64,000 nt of DNA from Virgibacillus_O xinjiangensis (GTDB lineage Bacteria > Bacillota > Bacilli > Bacillales > Amphibacillaceae), in NCBI RefSeq assembly GCF_042643145.1, contig NZ_JBHRSA010000031.1:94581-158580 (forward strand), in the 5' to 3' direction. The notes under the pieces are model-generated. The model searched no databases. It saw nothing but the letters and a program-made list of their open reading frames with translations, and was not told the DNA's origin. Shown piece after piece: positions 1-7,222 of the stretch. Every line of letters begins with the position of its first letter. Position 1 is the stretch's first letter. The position numbers and the translations under genes are program-made.

Positions 1-1
1 G

Positions 2-391
2 TACGAACAATTACTGCAGGAAAATTATCAGATACAAGCGGAACTGGACGAAGTGAAAAGACATAACGAGGCATTGCTCGAAGATAATGAAGAGCTGGAC
101 AAGCGGTCAAACCAACCACTGACAGTGGAAACCATCCAGGTGAAGATCAGCAATGGGAGTGAACTGAAGGATGAGCTGATTATACATCAGCTGGAAGAAA
201 TGATGAAAGAAGAAATCAACCACCTTGTAGGGAAAGACCTCTCCTCCATTGCAGGCAGTGATGAACTCCTCATTTCCACCATTGAAAATAAAAGCTTCAC
301 CATAGATGGATTCACCTATTCCTTTAAAATTGAAAAACTGATCATCTCGACAGACGTAAAGTTGACTGCCGAAGCAGAATTGTCAAACTAA
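2..391 (+). CDS. ytrI: Sporulation membrane protein YtrI, C-terminal part
   Basis: The reading frame is open at the left edge, so this is the 3' part of a gene starting outside the window. The visible 129 residues begin with a charged coiled-coil stretch (about residues 1–37) and continue into an alpha/beta domain that resembles the YtrI C-terminal domain of Bacillus subtilis, including an IENK motif and a closing region rich in beta residues. YtrI is a membrane protein needed for efficient sporulation; its transmembrane segment would lie upstream of the window. The identification fits the neighbours nrnA, ytpI and ytoI. The usual partner ytrH does not follow it here. No terminator is evident in the 75 bases after the stop. 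Confidence 0.72.
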   Translation, partial: YEQLLQENYQIQAELDEVKRHNEALLEDNEELDKRSNQPLTVETIQVKISNGSELKDELIIHQLEEMMKEEINHLVGKDLSSIAGSDELLISTIENKSFTIDGFTYSFKIEKLIISTDVKLTAEAELSN

Positions 392-466
392 TGTGAACAT
401 TTTATGAAAAATGGCAGTTTGGTATGGTTACCCTTTGCCCAATAGCGTACTATAGTAGTAGAAGGG

Positions 467-700
467 ATGAAGGTGATCCCAATTTCAGGAAGGGAGTTGG
501 GAAAGTTGCTGTACATGAACCACAGCAGACTGCGTGACGAAAAAATCGCCCAATTGAAGGAAGGCCGCAATGCTTATGCAGAAACACATGAACTCATCCG
601 CCTGATTAAACGTGATATCCACAAAGAGAAGTTGAATGTCCTTTGCGATGAATCCAGAACAGGTTGCTGGTTCATCCCCCAGGATCGCCGAAGCAGTTGA
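467..700 (+). CDS. Small uncharacterised protein between ytrI and nrnA
   Basis: A short gene (77 aa from the first ATG) that I do not recognise. It is rich in charged helix-forming residues (RLRDEKIAQLKEGR) and ends in a compact motif CDESRTGCWFIP with two cysteines, which looks conserved rather than random. The start is uncertain. The ATG at 467 has almost no room for a ribosome binding site, whereas a TTG at 506 follows AGGAAGGGAG by nine bases and would give a 64-aa product. It sits where B. subtilis carries ytrH, but it has no membrane segments, so it is not YtrH. It converges with nrnA, with a 38-base gap. Confidence 0.55.
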   Translation: MKVIPISGRELGKLLYMNHSRLRDEKIAQLKEGRNAYAETHELIRLIKRDIHKEKLNVLCDESRTGCWFIPQDRRSS

Positions 701-738
701 AAAGGCGCCGCCCATCCATTTCTGGTATGGGCAGCCTT

Positions 739-1689
739 TTATTTTTGTCCAAACACCCTGCAAGTTTCTTTCAAATCTTCCGCTAAACGTTCTGCCTCTT
801 CCCAGCTGTATACAGTAGCACCAGAGGCCATTGGATGACCGCCCCCATTATACTTGGCAGCTAACTCATTGATGACTGGTCCTTTAGAACGAAGCCGGAC
901 ACGTATTTGATCTGATTCCTCAATAAAATAGACCCATGCCTTGATCCCCATCAATTCGTCCGGTATGCCTACCAACCGGCTTGTTTCGGATGCCTCGACA
1001 TTATAGGAGTCCAGTAGGCCTTTGTCCAGATAAAGGACACAGACACCTTCCTCACTGAGCTTGCAATTCTGGAGAATATATCCTTTCAGACGGACCAGCT
1101 TTTCTTCCATACTGTATAATCCATCATATAACGCAGCACGGTCAAAGGAATAGTCGACTAATTCCCCGGCATAGGAAAATGTCTTTTCGGTGGCATTTGG
1201 AAATAGAAAGCGCCCGGTATCACCTACAATGCCTGCATAAAGAAGCCTTGCCCCTCTGTCGTTCAGTTGCCAGCCAGCTTCCCTTCCATGCAGATATAAA
1301 TCATATATCATTTCACTGGTAGAGCTCGCTCCGGTATCCACCCAATTGATATCTCCATATGGATGCACATTCGGATGATGGTCGATTTTCAACAGCTTAC
1401 TTCCTTGGCTATAGCGGTCGTCATCAATCCGAGGGGCGTTTGCCGTATCACAGGCAATTACCAATGCCCCACGATACGCTTCATCCGGGACCTTGTCCAT
1501 TTCCACTAGAAACTTCAGTGAAGGGTCTTCTTCCCCGACCATGAATACTTGCTTTTCCGGAAACGAAGCTTTAATCAACTCCCGCAAACCGCCCTGCGAA
1601 CCGAAAGCATCAGGATCCGGCCTTATATGCCGATGAATGATGATCGTCTCATAGTTGGTAATGTTGTCGATTATTTGTTTGATTGTCAT
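739..1689 (-). CDS. nrnA: Oligoribonuclease / pAp phosphatase NrnA
   Basis: A 316-aa DHH/DHHA1 phosphoesterase. NrnA degrades nanoRNAs of 2–5 nucleotides and dephosphorylates 3'-phosphoadenosine-5'-phosphate in the cytoplasm. The N-terminal DHH domain shows HRHIRPDPDA (residues 19–28), DTAN (81–84) and the signature DHH (103–105), which bind two Mn ions. The C-terminal DHHA1 domain ends with GGGHPMASGA (about 282–291), the substrate-binding loop. Length matches the family (about 310–320 aa). The ATG is preceded by AGAGGGG at a good distance. It is divergent from ytpI, the same arrangement as ytqI in B. subtilis. Confidence 0.95.
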   Translation of the reverse strand: MTIKQIIDNITNYETIIIHRHIRPDPDAFGSQGGLRELIKASFPEKQVFMVGEEDPSLKFLVEMDKVPDEAYRGALVIACDTANAPRIDDDRYSQGSKLLKIDHHPNVHPYGDINWVDTGASSTSEMIYDLYLHGREAGWQLNDRGARLLYAGIVGDTGRFLFPNATEKTFSYAGELVDYSFDRAALYDGLYSMEEKLVRLKGYILQNCKLSEEGVCVLYLDKGLLDSYNVEASETSRLVGIPDELMGIKAWVYFIEESDQIRVRLRSKGPVINELAAKYNGGGHPMASGATVYSWEEAERLAEDLKETCRVFGQK

Positions 1690-1783
1690 GATATTTCCCC
1701 TCTATTTCTACAGATTTGGTAGCCTAAAACGATAAAAAGCGGTACAATATTTCTGTTACATATTTTACCCTAGGAGCGATTAT

Positions 1784-2077
1784 ATGGTCATATTCCCGAT
1801 AATTATCGTCGTCTCGATTGTCCTGTATATCTATTATAAAGTAGCCATCCTCAAAACGAAAGACGGACTGGAACAAGCGTATTATAATGCAAGATCGCGA
1901 ATCTGCCTCGGCACTTTCATTCTTGCATTCGCGATCAACCAGTATGTCTTCTATCAAACAAGGATCTCATTGTTCATCGGCATCGTTTTCCTCGTGCTCG
2001 GTGGAATGCAGTTCTGGCGCGGTTGGAAAGAGGTCGGTCATTACCGGAAAGAATGGAAAAGGATTAACGAATTCTAA
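1784..2077 (+). CDS. ytpI: YtpI family membrane protein
   Basis: A 97-aa integral membrane protein with three predicted hydrophobic segments: about residues 1–20, 43–58 and 62–80. It ends in a basic tail (HYRKEWKRINEF). Sequence and position between nrnA and ytoI match the YtpI family of Bacilli, whose function is unknown. The ATG is preceded by TAGGAGCGA. It ends just before a shared bidirectional terminator. Confidence 0.85.
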   Translation: MVIFPIIIVVSIVLYIYYKVAILKTKDGLEQAYYNARSRICLGTFILAFAINQYVFYQTRISLFIGIVFLVLGGMQFWRGWKEVGHYRKEWKRINEF

Positions 2078-2080
2078 TAC

Positions 2081-2112
2081 AAAAAAGCTGACTTTTGAAA
2101 GTCAGCTTTTTT
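2081..2112. terminator. Bidirectional terminator between ytpI and ytoI
   Basis: A near-perfect hairpin (AAAGCTGACTTT / AAAGTCAGCTTT) flanked by an A-run on the left and a T-run on the right, so it can end transcription from both converging genes. The ytoI stop codon touches its right edge. Confidence 0.88.
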
Positions 2113-3418
2113 AGCGGCTGATCAGCTGTGCCATGATCAGTCCTTTTCCTACGATTTTCCGCCCGTTGAATACTTCCACATCGATCTTGGCAAACATCCG
2201 TCCTACTTCCAGTAATTCCGGTTTGATGGTGAGATTGCTGTCAATCTGGACAGGCTTGATAAAGAAGACATTCAAGTTCTCTACAACCATGTCCGATTTT
2301 TTCATCTGGGACAGCATCCTCCTGCCAGCTTCTGTGATCAGCATAGTGAATACACCATTGGAAAGGTTTCCGAGCTGATCAGTCATCTGCGGGACGATCC
2401 GCGTATGGTAGACACCTTCTTCCGTATCAGAAGCGGTGATGTTGTTGGAAACCGTATCATCAATCGTTTCTCCGATTTGCGGCTGTCGCTGGATTTGCTG
2501 AAGTGCCTTCAATACGTCCTGTCTGGACAGGACACCTTCGAGCTCATTGCTCTCACTTACCACAGGCATCAGTTCAATTCCTTCCCACACCATGGTATGG
2601 GCTGCAGAAGCAAGGGATGTCTTTCGCTGGGCGACAGCAGGATTCCGGCTCATCACCCGTTCTATCAGGGTATCCTCCCCTTTTCCAAGGATATCCTTCG
2701 CAGTTACCACGCCAACTACCTTATTCTTCTCATCCACTACCGGAAAGCGTGCATGGGTGGATTCTTTGTTCAATTCATGCCATTTCCCCACCGTATCTTT
2801 CGCATGGAGAAAATAGGAATTTTCAAATGAGGTGAAGATGTCACCGGCAAATACAATTTCTTTCTTGATCAGCTGATCATAGATCGCACGGTTGATCATC
2901 GCTGCCACCGTGAAACTGTCATAGGAGGAAGAGATGATCGGCAGCTGCTTCTCATCAGCGAGCTTTTTGATATGCTCTTCGGTATCAAACCCGCCTGTAA
3001 TCAGCACAGCAGCCCCTTCATTCAATGCGAGTTGATGGGCTTTCGTCCGATTCCCCACGATCAGCAGGGAACCTGCTTCTGTATACCGAAGCATGGCATC
3101 GAGTTCCATCGCACCGATCACGAATTTATTCAATGTCTTGTGCAGTCCCTCTCTGCCTCCCAGGACCTGTCCATCAATGATATTCACCACTTCCGCAAAA
3201 GTCAGCCGTTCGATATTTTCCTTCTTTTTCCTCTCAATACGGATGGTGCCGACCCGTTCAATCGTGCTGACAATACCAAGATTCTCCGCTTCCTTTATAG
3301 CACGGTAGGCGGTGCCATCGCTTACATTCAATTGTTTGGCAATCTGCCGGACAGAGATTTTATTGCCGATATCCAGAGAGAGGATATGCTGAATGATCTG
3401 TTCATGTTTGGTTGCCAT
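2111..3418 (-). CDS. ytoI: YtoI: HTH–DRTGG–CBS–hotdog regulatory protein
   Basis: A 435-aa multidomain protein. Order: N-terminal winged-helix DNA-binding region (about 1–60, with SVRQIAKQLNVSDGTAYRAI), a DRTGG domain (about 75–180), two CBS modules (about 190–310; the second contains VMSRNPAVAQRKTS and GVLSRQDVLKAL), and a C-terminal thioesterase-like hotdog domain (about 325–430). CBS pairs usually bind adenine nucleotides, so this is probably a nucleotide-sensing regulator; its targets are unknown. The ATG at 3418 gives the natural MATKHEQ start; a TTG four codons upstream is an alternative. A clean sigma-A promoter lies just upstream. Confidence 0.85.
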   Translation of the reverse strand: MATKHEQIIQHILSLDIGNKISVRQIAKQLNVSDGTAYRAIKEAENLGIVSTIERVGTIRIERKKKENIERLTFAEVVNIIDGQVLGGREGLHKTLNKFVIGAMELDAMLRYTEAGSLLIVGNRTKAHQLALNEGAAVLITGGFDTEEHIKKLADEKQLPIISSSYDSFTVAAMINRAIYDQLIKKEIVFAGDIFTSFENSYFLHAKDTVGKWHELNKESTHARFPVVDEKNKVVGVVTAKDILGKGEDTLIERVMSRNPAVAQRKTSLASAAHTMVWEGIELMPVVSESNELEGVLSRQDVLKALQQIQRQPQIGETIDDTVSNNITASDTEEGVYHTRIVPQMTDQLGNLSNGVFTMLITEAGRRMLSQMKKSDMVVENLNVFFIKPVQIDSNLTIKPELLEVGRMFAKIDVEVFNGRKIVGKGLIMAQLISR

Positions 3419-3463
3419 CAGACGCACCAACTTTCAACTGTAGTAGTTTCATATTTAATACTT

Positions 3464-3492
3464 ATTATACAGTTGTGAAAGCTGAAACTCAA
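3464..3492 (-). promoter_or_regulatory. Sigma-A promoter of ytoI
   Basis: On the minus strand TTGAGT (3487–3492) and TATAAT (3464–3469) are separated by 17 bases, 45 bases upstream of the ytoI ATG. The -35 overlaps the stop codon of the upstream small membrane protein gene. Confidence 0.7.
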
Positions 3493-3716
3493 TGGTTATC
3501 GGAAAGTCTCCGCCTCGTTTCTTCCTGTTCCATAACCGGCGGGCTGATCATTTGCAAAAGGGCGGCCAAGTTGCCCCCGACAGTAAGCAGGAAAAATACC
3601 AGCCATCCCCCCCAGAACATCACCTCTAAGGCAGAAGCGGCTACTGGTATGTGAGGCCAGGCCATATAAAGGAAGAAACCGGCCAACAGCAGGCGTAAAA
3701 CAACGTATGGGTACAT
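3489..3716 (-). CDS. Small two-TM membrane protein, unknown function
   Basis: A 75-aa protein with two hydrophobic segments (about residues 5–25 and 30–54) and a charged C-terminus (EQEETRRRLSDNH). The start at 3716 was chosen because GGAGAGGGAGGGG lies just upstream; an in-frame ATG further upstream (3773) has no ribosome binding site. It lies between the pilus operon terminator and ytoI, in the same direction as both. I do not recognise the family. Confidence 0.6.
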   Translation of the reverse strand: MYPYVVLRLLLAGFFLYMAWPHIPVAASALEVMFWGGWLVFFLLTVGGNLAALLQMISPPVMEQEETRRRLSDNH

Positions 3717-3814
3717 AAGAAACCCCTCCCTCTCCACCAGTCTATGAGACTTCAGAGGAAAACAGAACATCATTACAGGACAAAGCCTCCAATAAGAATC
3801 CTGTCGGAGAGCAT

Positions 3815-3844
3815 AAAAAAAGGAAAGCCTATTAGGCTATCCCG
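3815..3844 (-). terminator. Terminator of the type IV pilus operon
   Basis: On the minus strand GGGATAGCC–TAATA–GGCTTTCC is followed by seven T. It overlaps the stop codon of the last gene (pilO), marking the 3' end of the pil operon. Confidence 0.85.
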
Positions 3845-4358
3845 AATAATATGCAGTAAAAGACAGGCTGACAGTCACAGCATCTTCTCCCTTTTGCAAC
3901 TGAAATCCATCAATGAGCATGAGCCTGTCACTCTGTTCCATTTCTTCCATGAAAAGATTGATCTCTCCCAGACTCGCAGCAGATGCTTGCAGCGTGTATG
4001 TCAGTTCCGCCAAAGGGGCTTCTTCATCTGCTGTGTTCTCACCCTCAGCGAGATGGTCGATGGTCACCCCAGTCCCACCGGTCAATGCTTCGAGATTGCG
4101 AAGGATGGACTCAGGTGCTTCACGGGCGGGGACCTGCTCCCTGACGGCTGCAAGCTCCTGATCTGTCTCAGCCTGTTCTCGTGCCTCCAGAAGCTGTTCA
4201 TACTGCCCCTGAAACTGCTTAGCCTGCCGGGAAGTGCTTTCCACTTCCTCTGCAACCGGCTGGATGAACAGACTGTTCATCCCCACATATGCCAGGATTG
4301 AAGCAAAAATTACGGTAGACACAGCAAGTACATCCCCCTTATTCCATTTCCGCATCAT
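3837..4358 (-). CDS. pilO: PilO-like type IV pilus inner-membrane protein
   Basis: A 173-aa bitopic membrane protein: short cytoplasmic N-terminus, one transmembrane segment (about residues 9–28, VLAVSTVIFASILAYVGM), a coiled coil (about 35–75), then an alpha/beta extracytoplasmic domain. This architecture and its place after pilM and pilN identify a PilO-like subunit of the alignment complex. The ATG at 4358 has AGGTGG five bases upstream; a GTG at 4367 is possible. It overlaps the end of pilN, suggesting translational coupling. Sequence similarity to proteobacterial PilO is weak, so the name rests on architecture and context. The product is acidic. Confidence 0.75.
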   Translation of the reverse strand: MMRKWNKGDVLAVSTVIFASILAYVGMNSLFIQPVAEEVESTSRQAKQFQGQYEQLLEAREQAETDQELAAVREQVPAREAPESILRNLEALTGGTGVTIDHLAEGENTADEEAPLAELTYTLQASAASLGEINLFMEEMEQSDRLMLIDGFQLQKGEDAVTVSLSFTAYYSG

Positions 4359-4887
4359 CCGCACCACCTATCCATTCCCCTTCATCTACTTTAAACGAAA
4401 AGATACCATAAAACCCTTCGTCTTCCCTGCTGAGACTGTCCAATTGGACATTGGTCACATAAGGGGAATTCTGCAGCTGTTCCAAATAGGCTGCTGCACC
4501 TTCCATCTGTTGGAATTCCGCCTCAATGATGTGGCCGCCCTCTTCACCATAGGAAAAATAAGACAACCGGGCCTCATCCTCCATCAAATTCAATGCCTCG
4601 TCATAAACTTCCAGCACAGGCACCCTTTCTGCTTGTACTGCCGCAAGGTCTTCAAGCACTTGCTGCAGCTGTCTGGCATCTGCATGCTCATCCTGGAAAG
4701 AAATGATCCTTGCTTCTGTTTCTGCTATTTTCTGTTCATTTTGTTCCACCCGGCTTTCCAGACCATTCCTCTGGATGAAAATCAGCACACCTGCCAGGAT
4801 GACTAACACGAGAAAAATCAAGCCATAAAGAAGGAGACGGGAATTCCTATTGGATTTCTCTTCCAAAAAATTGATTTCCGTTACCAT
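4339..4887 (-). CDS. pilN: PilN-like type IV pilus alignment protein
   Basis: A 182-aa membrane protein. It opens with VTEINFLEEKSNR, which resembles the conserved INLLP-type N-terminal motif by which PilN docks onto the cytoplasmic PilM. One transmembrane helix (about residues 17–38) follows, then a coiled coil (about 42–85) and a ferredoxin-like extracytoplasmic domain (about 95–170). GGAGGGGGA lies upstream of the ATG. It follows pilM by 15 bases and overlaps pilO. Confidence 0.8.
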   Translation of the reverse strand: MVTEINFLEEKSNRNSRLLLYGLIFLVLVILAGVLIFIQRNGLESRVEQNEQKIAETEARIISFQDEHADARQLQQVLEDLAAVQAERVPVLEVYDEALNLMEDEARLSYFSYGEEGGHIIEAEFQQMEGAAAYLEQLQNSPYVTNVQLDSLSREDEGFYGIFSFKVDEGEWIGGADDAEME

Positions 4888-4902
4888 TTGATCCCCCTCC
4901 TT

Positions 4903-5826
4903 CTATGCATCCTTCTTCAGGGAAAGCCCGAGGACACTGATATAACGGGCAGGCATTTCTTCTTGAGCAAAATTTTCGATGGGAAGAGCAGTCGTGTCGG
5001 ACAGCCGCTTTTCCACCTCTGCCAATAATGGAAAATCACCTGTCAGTAGCAGTTGTTGGATTGCGGCTTCTCCTTTGCTGATGGAGAAATGATAGAAATC
5101 GAGAATCCGGTTGATCTCCAGCAAATGTTCTTCCAATTGAGCCATCTCTTGCTCCCCGTTCACGTCCTGAATATCACTATCCATTTTCATATTCCTGGAA
5201 AAAATGGCTTGATGGTGGCGGAAAGCGGTCAATACCAGGGCATCCCGGTTCCAGTTGACCAACAGGACATGCTCCTTTTCCGATTGCATGCTGTTTCTGT
5301 GGTGATAGAAATACCGATAGACGGAAAGGCTTGTGAGGTCGGCTGCCGCTGGTTTAAATCCCGCTTTTTGGAACACTTTCTCAAACGCTGCTATCTTTTC
5401 CTTCGGGTAGGCGAACAAAAGAACGTCCCTTTCTTCTTGCTCTTCCTGTACCTCCAGGAATTGCAAGGCAATGGATGGATCAGGGAACGGCAAATAGATC
5501 CCATGTCCGACCTGGGTTTTCACATACCCATAAGCCTCCTCTTCGGTGAGAGAGGACGGTATCTGGATCTCCCTCATGACTACCGTGTCATCCGGCACCG
5601 CGAAAAAAAGCTTTTTACGCTTCCAGCGATTTTCCCGTACAAGTCCGTCCAACAAATCCTGAAAAGCATCTTCATCCAGGATTTGTCCGTCTTCCATCAC
5701 CCCGTCCGGCAATTCCAATTCCCCATAGGAAACCAAACCTTCATCTGTCGGGTTCTTCTGATAGGCATAACGAAGCGTGTGGTGGGATAATACTATATTC
5801 ACTCTTTCTTTGTTCATCCATCCCAT
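4903..5826 (-). CDS. pilM: PilM-like actin-fold pilus assembly protein
   Basis: A 307-aa soluble protein with the alternating beta/alpha pattern of the PilM/actin-like ATPase fold. It has a V-x-I-V-L-S-x-x-T-L-R-Y opening, a central LFFAVPDDTVVMREIQIPSSLTEEE-type block (about 90–115) typical of PilM, and a second-half strand VLLVNWNRDALVLTA. PilM would bind the cytoplasmic tail of PilN and link it to the motors. The ATG at 5826 has AGGTGAT upstream; the open frame continues far into pilD, but that extension is out-of-frame pilD coding sequence. The G-rich phosphate loops are less obvious than in Thermus PilM, so nucleotide binding is uncertain. Confidence 0.8.
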   Translation of the reverse strand: MGWMNKERVNIVLSHHTLRYAYQKNPTDEGLVSYGELELPDGVMEDGQILDEDAFQDLLDGLVRENRWKRKKLFFAVPDDTVVMREIQIPSSLTEEEAYGYVKTQVGHGIYLPFPDPSIALQFLEVQEEQEERDVLLFAYPKEKIAAFEKVFQKAGFKPAAADLTSLSVYRYFYHHRNSMQSEKEHVLLVNWNRDALVLTAFRHHQAIFSRNMKMDSDIQDVNGEQEMAQLEEHLLEINRILDFYHFSISKGEAAIQQLLLTGDFPLLAEVEKRLSDTTALPIENFAQEEMPARYISVLGLSLKKDA

Positions 5827-5840
5827 ATGATCACCTACTG

Positions 5841-6593
5841 TCAAAACAAATTGATATACCATGTGATTAAACTGTCGCCAAAGAAATACGTAAGAAGGGA
5901 ACCTGCCACGATATAAGGACCGAATGGGACCGGTTGTTTGCGCCCGACCACCTTGAACGCAAGCAACAGGACACCGATCACTGCACCTATGACACAGGAA
6001 AGGAAAAACGCGACCAGCAGTTTTCCCGCCCCCAGGACAATCCCCAGTACACCGAACAGCTTCATATCCCCTGCTCCCATGCCCCCACGGCTGGCAACGA
6101 TGATGCCAGCGGTGATCAACAATCCGAGAACCGCGCCAAGCAGCGGAGACCACCAAGGTTCAAGAGGTACAATCATCCGCATGATGAGGAAAAAAGGAAG
6201 AAAGAACAACAGCACCTGGTTCGGTATTCGCATATAGGCAAGATCTGACACAAGAATGATCATCAACATGGAAACTAGTAATAATGCAGTAACCAATTCC
6301 GGCTGCAGGCCGACCCAAACATAACTCACGGCAAACAAACAGCCGGTGAACCATTCAACCGCCGGGTATAGGAAGGAAATCCTCCCTCCGCAATGCCGGC
6401 ACCTGCCCCTCTGAACCATAAACGAGACAAGAGGAATATTCTCATACCAGGAAAGCTGGCTATGACACGCTGGACAGGCAGACCGGTCATTGGCAAAAGG
6501 CTTTCCTTCCGGCAGACGCAGACCCACCACATTGAAGAACGAGCCGAAAATCAGGCCAAGCAGAAAAAATATGATAATAAGAGCCAGTTCCAT
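5841..6593 (-). CDS. pilD: Prepilin peptidase / N-methyltransferase PilD (ComC family)
   Basis: A 250-aa polytopic membrane aspartyl protease that cleaves prepilin leaders after Gly and methylates the new N-terminus. The N-terminal methyltransferase domain shows GSFFNVVGLRLPEG and two CxxC pairs (Cys40/43 and Cys65/68) for zinc. The peptidase domain carries both catalytic aspartates: Asp117 in VSDLAYMRIPN and Asp176 in GMGAGD. Length is typical. It lies between the major pilin gene and pilM, so the locus carries its own processing enzyme. A separate comC near folC is common in Bacilli but cannot be checked here. Confidence 0.95.
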   Translation of the reverse strand: MELALIIIFFLLGLIFGSFFNVVGLRLPEGKPFANDRSACPACHSQLSWYENIPLVSFMVQRGRCRHCGGRISFLYPAVEWFTGCLFAVSYVWVGLQPELVTALLLVSMLMIILVSDLAYMRIPNQVLLFFLPFFLIMRMIVPLEPWWSPLLGAVLGLLITAGIIVASRGGMGAGDMKLFGVLGIVLGAGKLLVAFFLSCVIGAVIGVLLLAFKVVGRKQPVPFGPYIVAGSLLTYFFGDSLITWYINLF

Positions 6594-6647
6594 ATCGGTG
6601 CGTCCTCTCCCAAACTATTGAACTACTTTCATGCTATGTAAGTGGAA

Positions 6648-6670
6648 ACGCCTTGCAGTTTGCAAGGCGT
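6648..6670 (-). promoter_or_regulatory. Perfect hairpin after the major pilin gene
   Basis: A perfect 10-bp inverted repeat with a 3-base loop (ACGCCTTGCA / TGCAAGGCGT) lies 8 bases past the pilin stop codon. On the minus strand it is followed by TTTCCACTTAC, not a strong T-run, so it is more likely a leaky terminator or an mRNA 3'-stabilising structure that lets pilin exceed pilD–pilO expression. Confidence 0.6.
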
Positions 6671-6678
6671 GGGTTGTA

Positions 6679-7065
6679 TTAGCCGTTATTATCATCTGGA
6701 TTTGTTGCTTGAGCAGAACCAGAGTTATAAGTGTAGCCATCATCTGACTTTGTAACACTTCCACTATATTCAATACCATCAGTGGGATTCGTTGGAATTT
6801 CTTCTAAATAGCCGCCATCTAATAGATCTCCCAACGATATACCACTTTCAATATCATACTCTTCGTCCATGTCTGCCATTTTAGCAGCATTAATAAATAA
6901 TTCAACGTTCGCCTCATGTGCATCTTTTTCTGAACTATCGATTATACTCCCTACTGCAGGCACCGCAATCGCCACAATAATCCCCAAAATCACAATAACT
7001 GCAAGAAGCTCTACCAGGGTGAACCCCTTTTCTTTTTTCCAGTTTTTCTTTATATACTTCCACAT
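6679..7065 (-). CDS. pilA: Major type IV prepilin
   Basis: A 128-aa class III prepilin. Leader of 14 residues ending KKEKG, then the processing motif G|FTLVE with Glu at position +5 of the mature protein, followed by the hydrophobic alpha1-N helix LLAVIVILGIIVAIAVPAVG. The rest is a small, acidic globular head with a Gly/Ser/Asn-rich tail. It resembles ComGC-like and PilA-like major pilins of Bacilli. AGAGGAGG precedes the ATG. It has its own promoter and a hairpin directly after the stop, both consistent with its being the highly expressed structural subunit. No cysteine pair is present in the head domain. Confidence 0.9.
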   Translation of the reverse strand: MWKYIKKNWKKEKGFTLVELLAVIVILGIIVAIAVPAVGSIIDSSEKDAHEANVELFINAAKMADMDEEYDIESGISLGDLLDGGYLEEIPTNPTDGIEYSGSVTKSDDGYTYNSGSAQATNPDDNNG

Positions 7066-7168
7066 ATTTTTTCCTCCTCTGTGGTAATTTTCAGGTCAAC
7101 AGCACTACTCTACCCAAGACTTAATGCCTGATAGTTTGATAGATATGTAATGCTTTGTGCCTATTACC

Positions 7169-7197
7169 ATTATATACCAACCCACGACAGTTATCCA
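7169..7197 (-). promoter_or_regulatory. Sigma-A-like promoter of the major pilin gene
   Basis: On the minus strand TGGATA (7192–7197) and a perfect TATAAT (7169–7174) are spaced 17 bases apart, about 105 bases upstream of the pilin ATG in the pilC–pilA gap. Confidence 0.65.
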
Positions 7198-7222
7198 CAT
7201 GTATTTTACTATTTTTTTACAT

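Noticed and set aside
5053..5790. 245-aa open frame on the plus strand
   Set aside because: Antisense to pilM; composition is that of a shadow frame.
5827..6156. Long N-terminal extension of pilM
   Set aside because: It is antisense-frame sequence of pilD with atypical Trp/His/Arg-rich composition.
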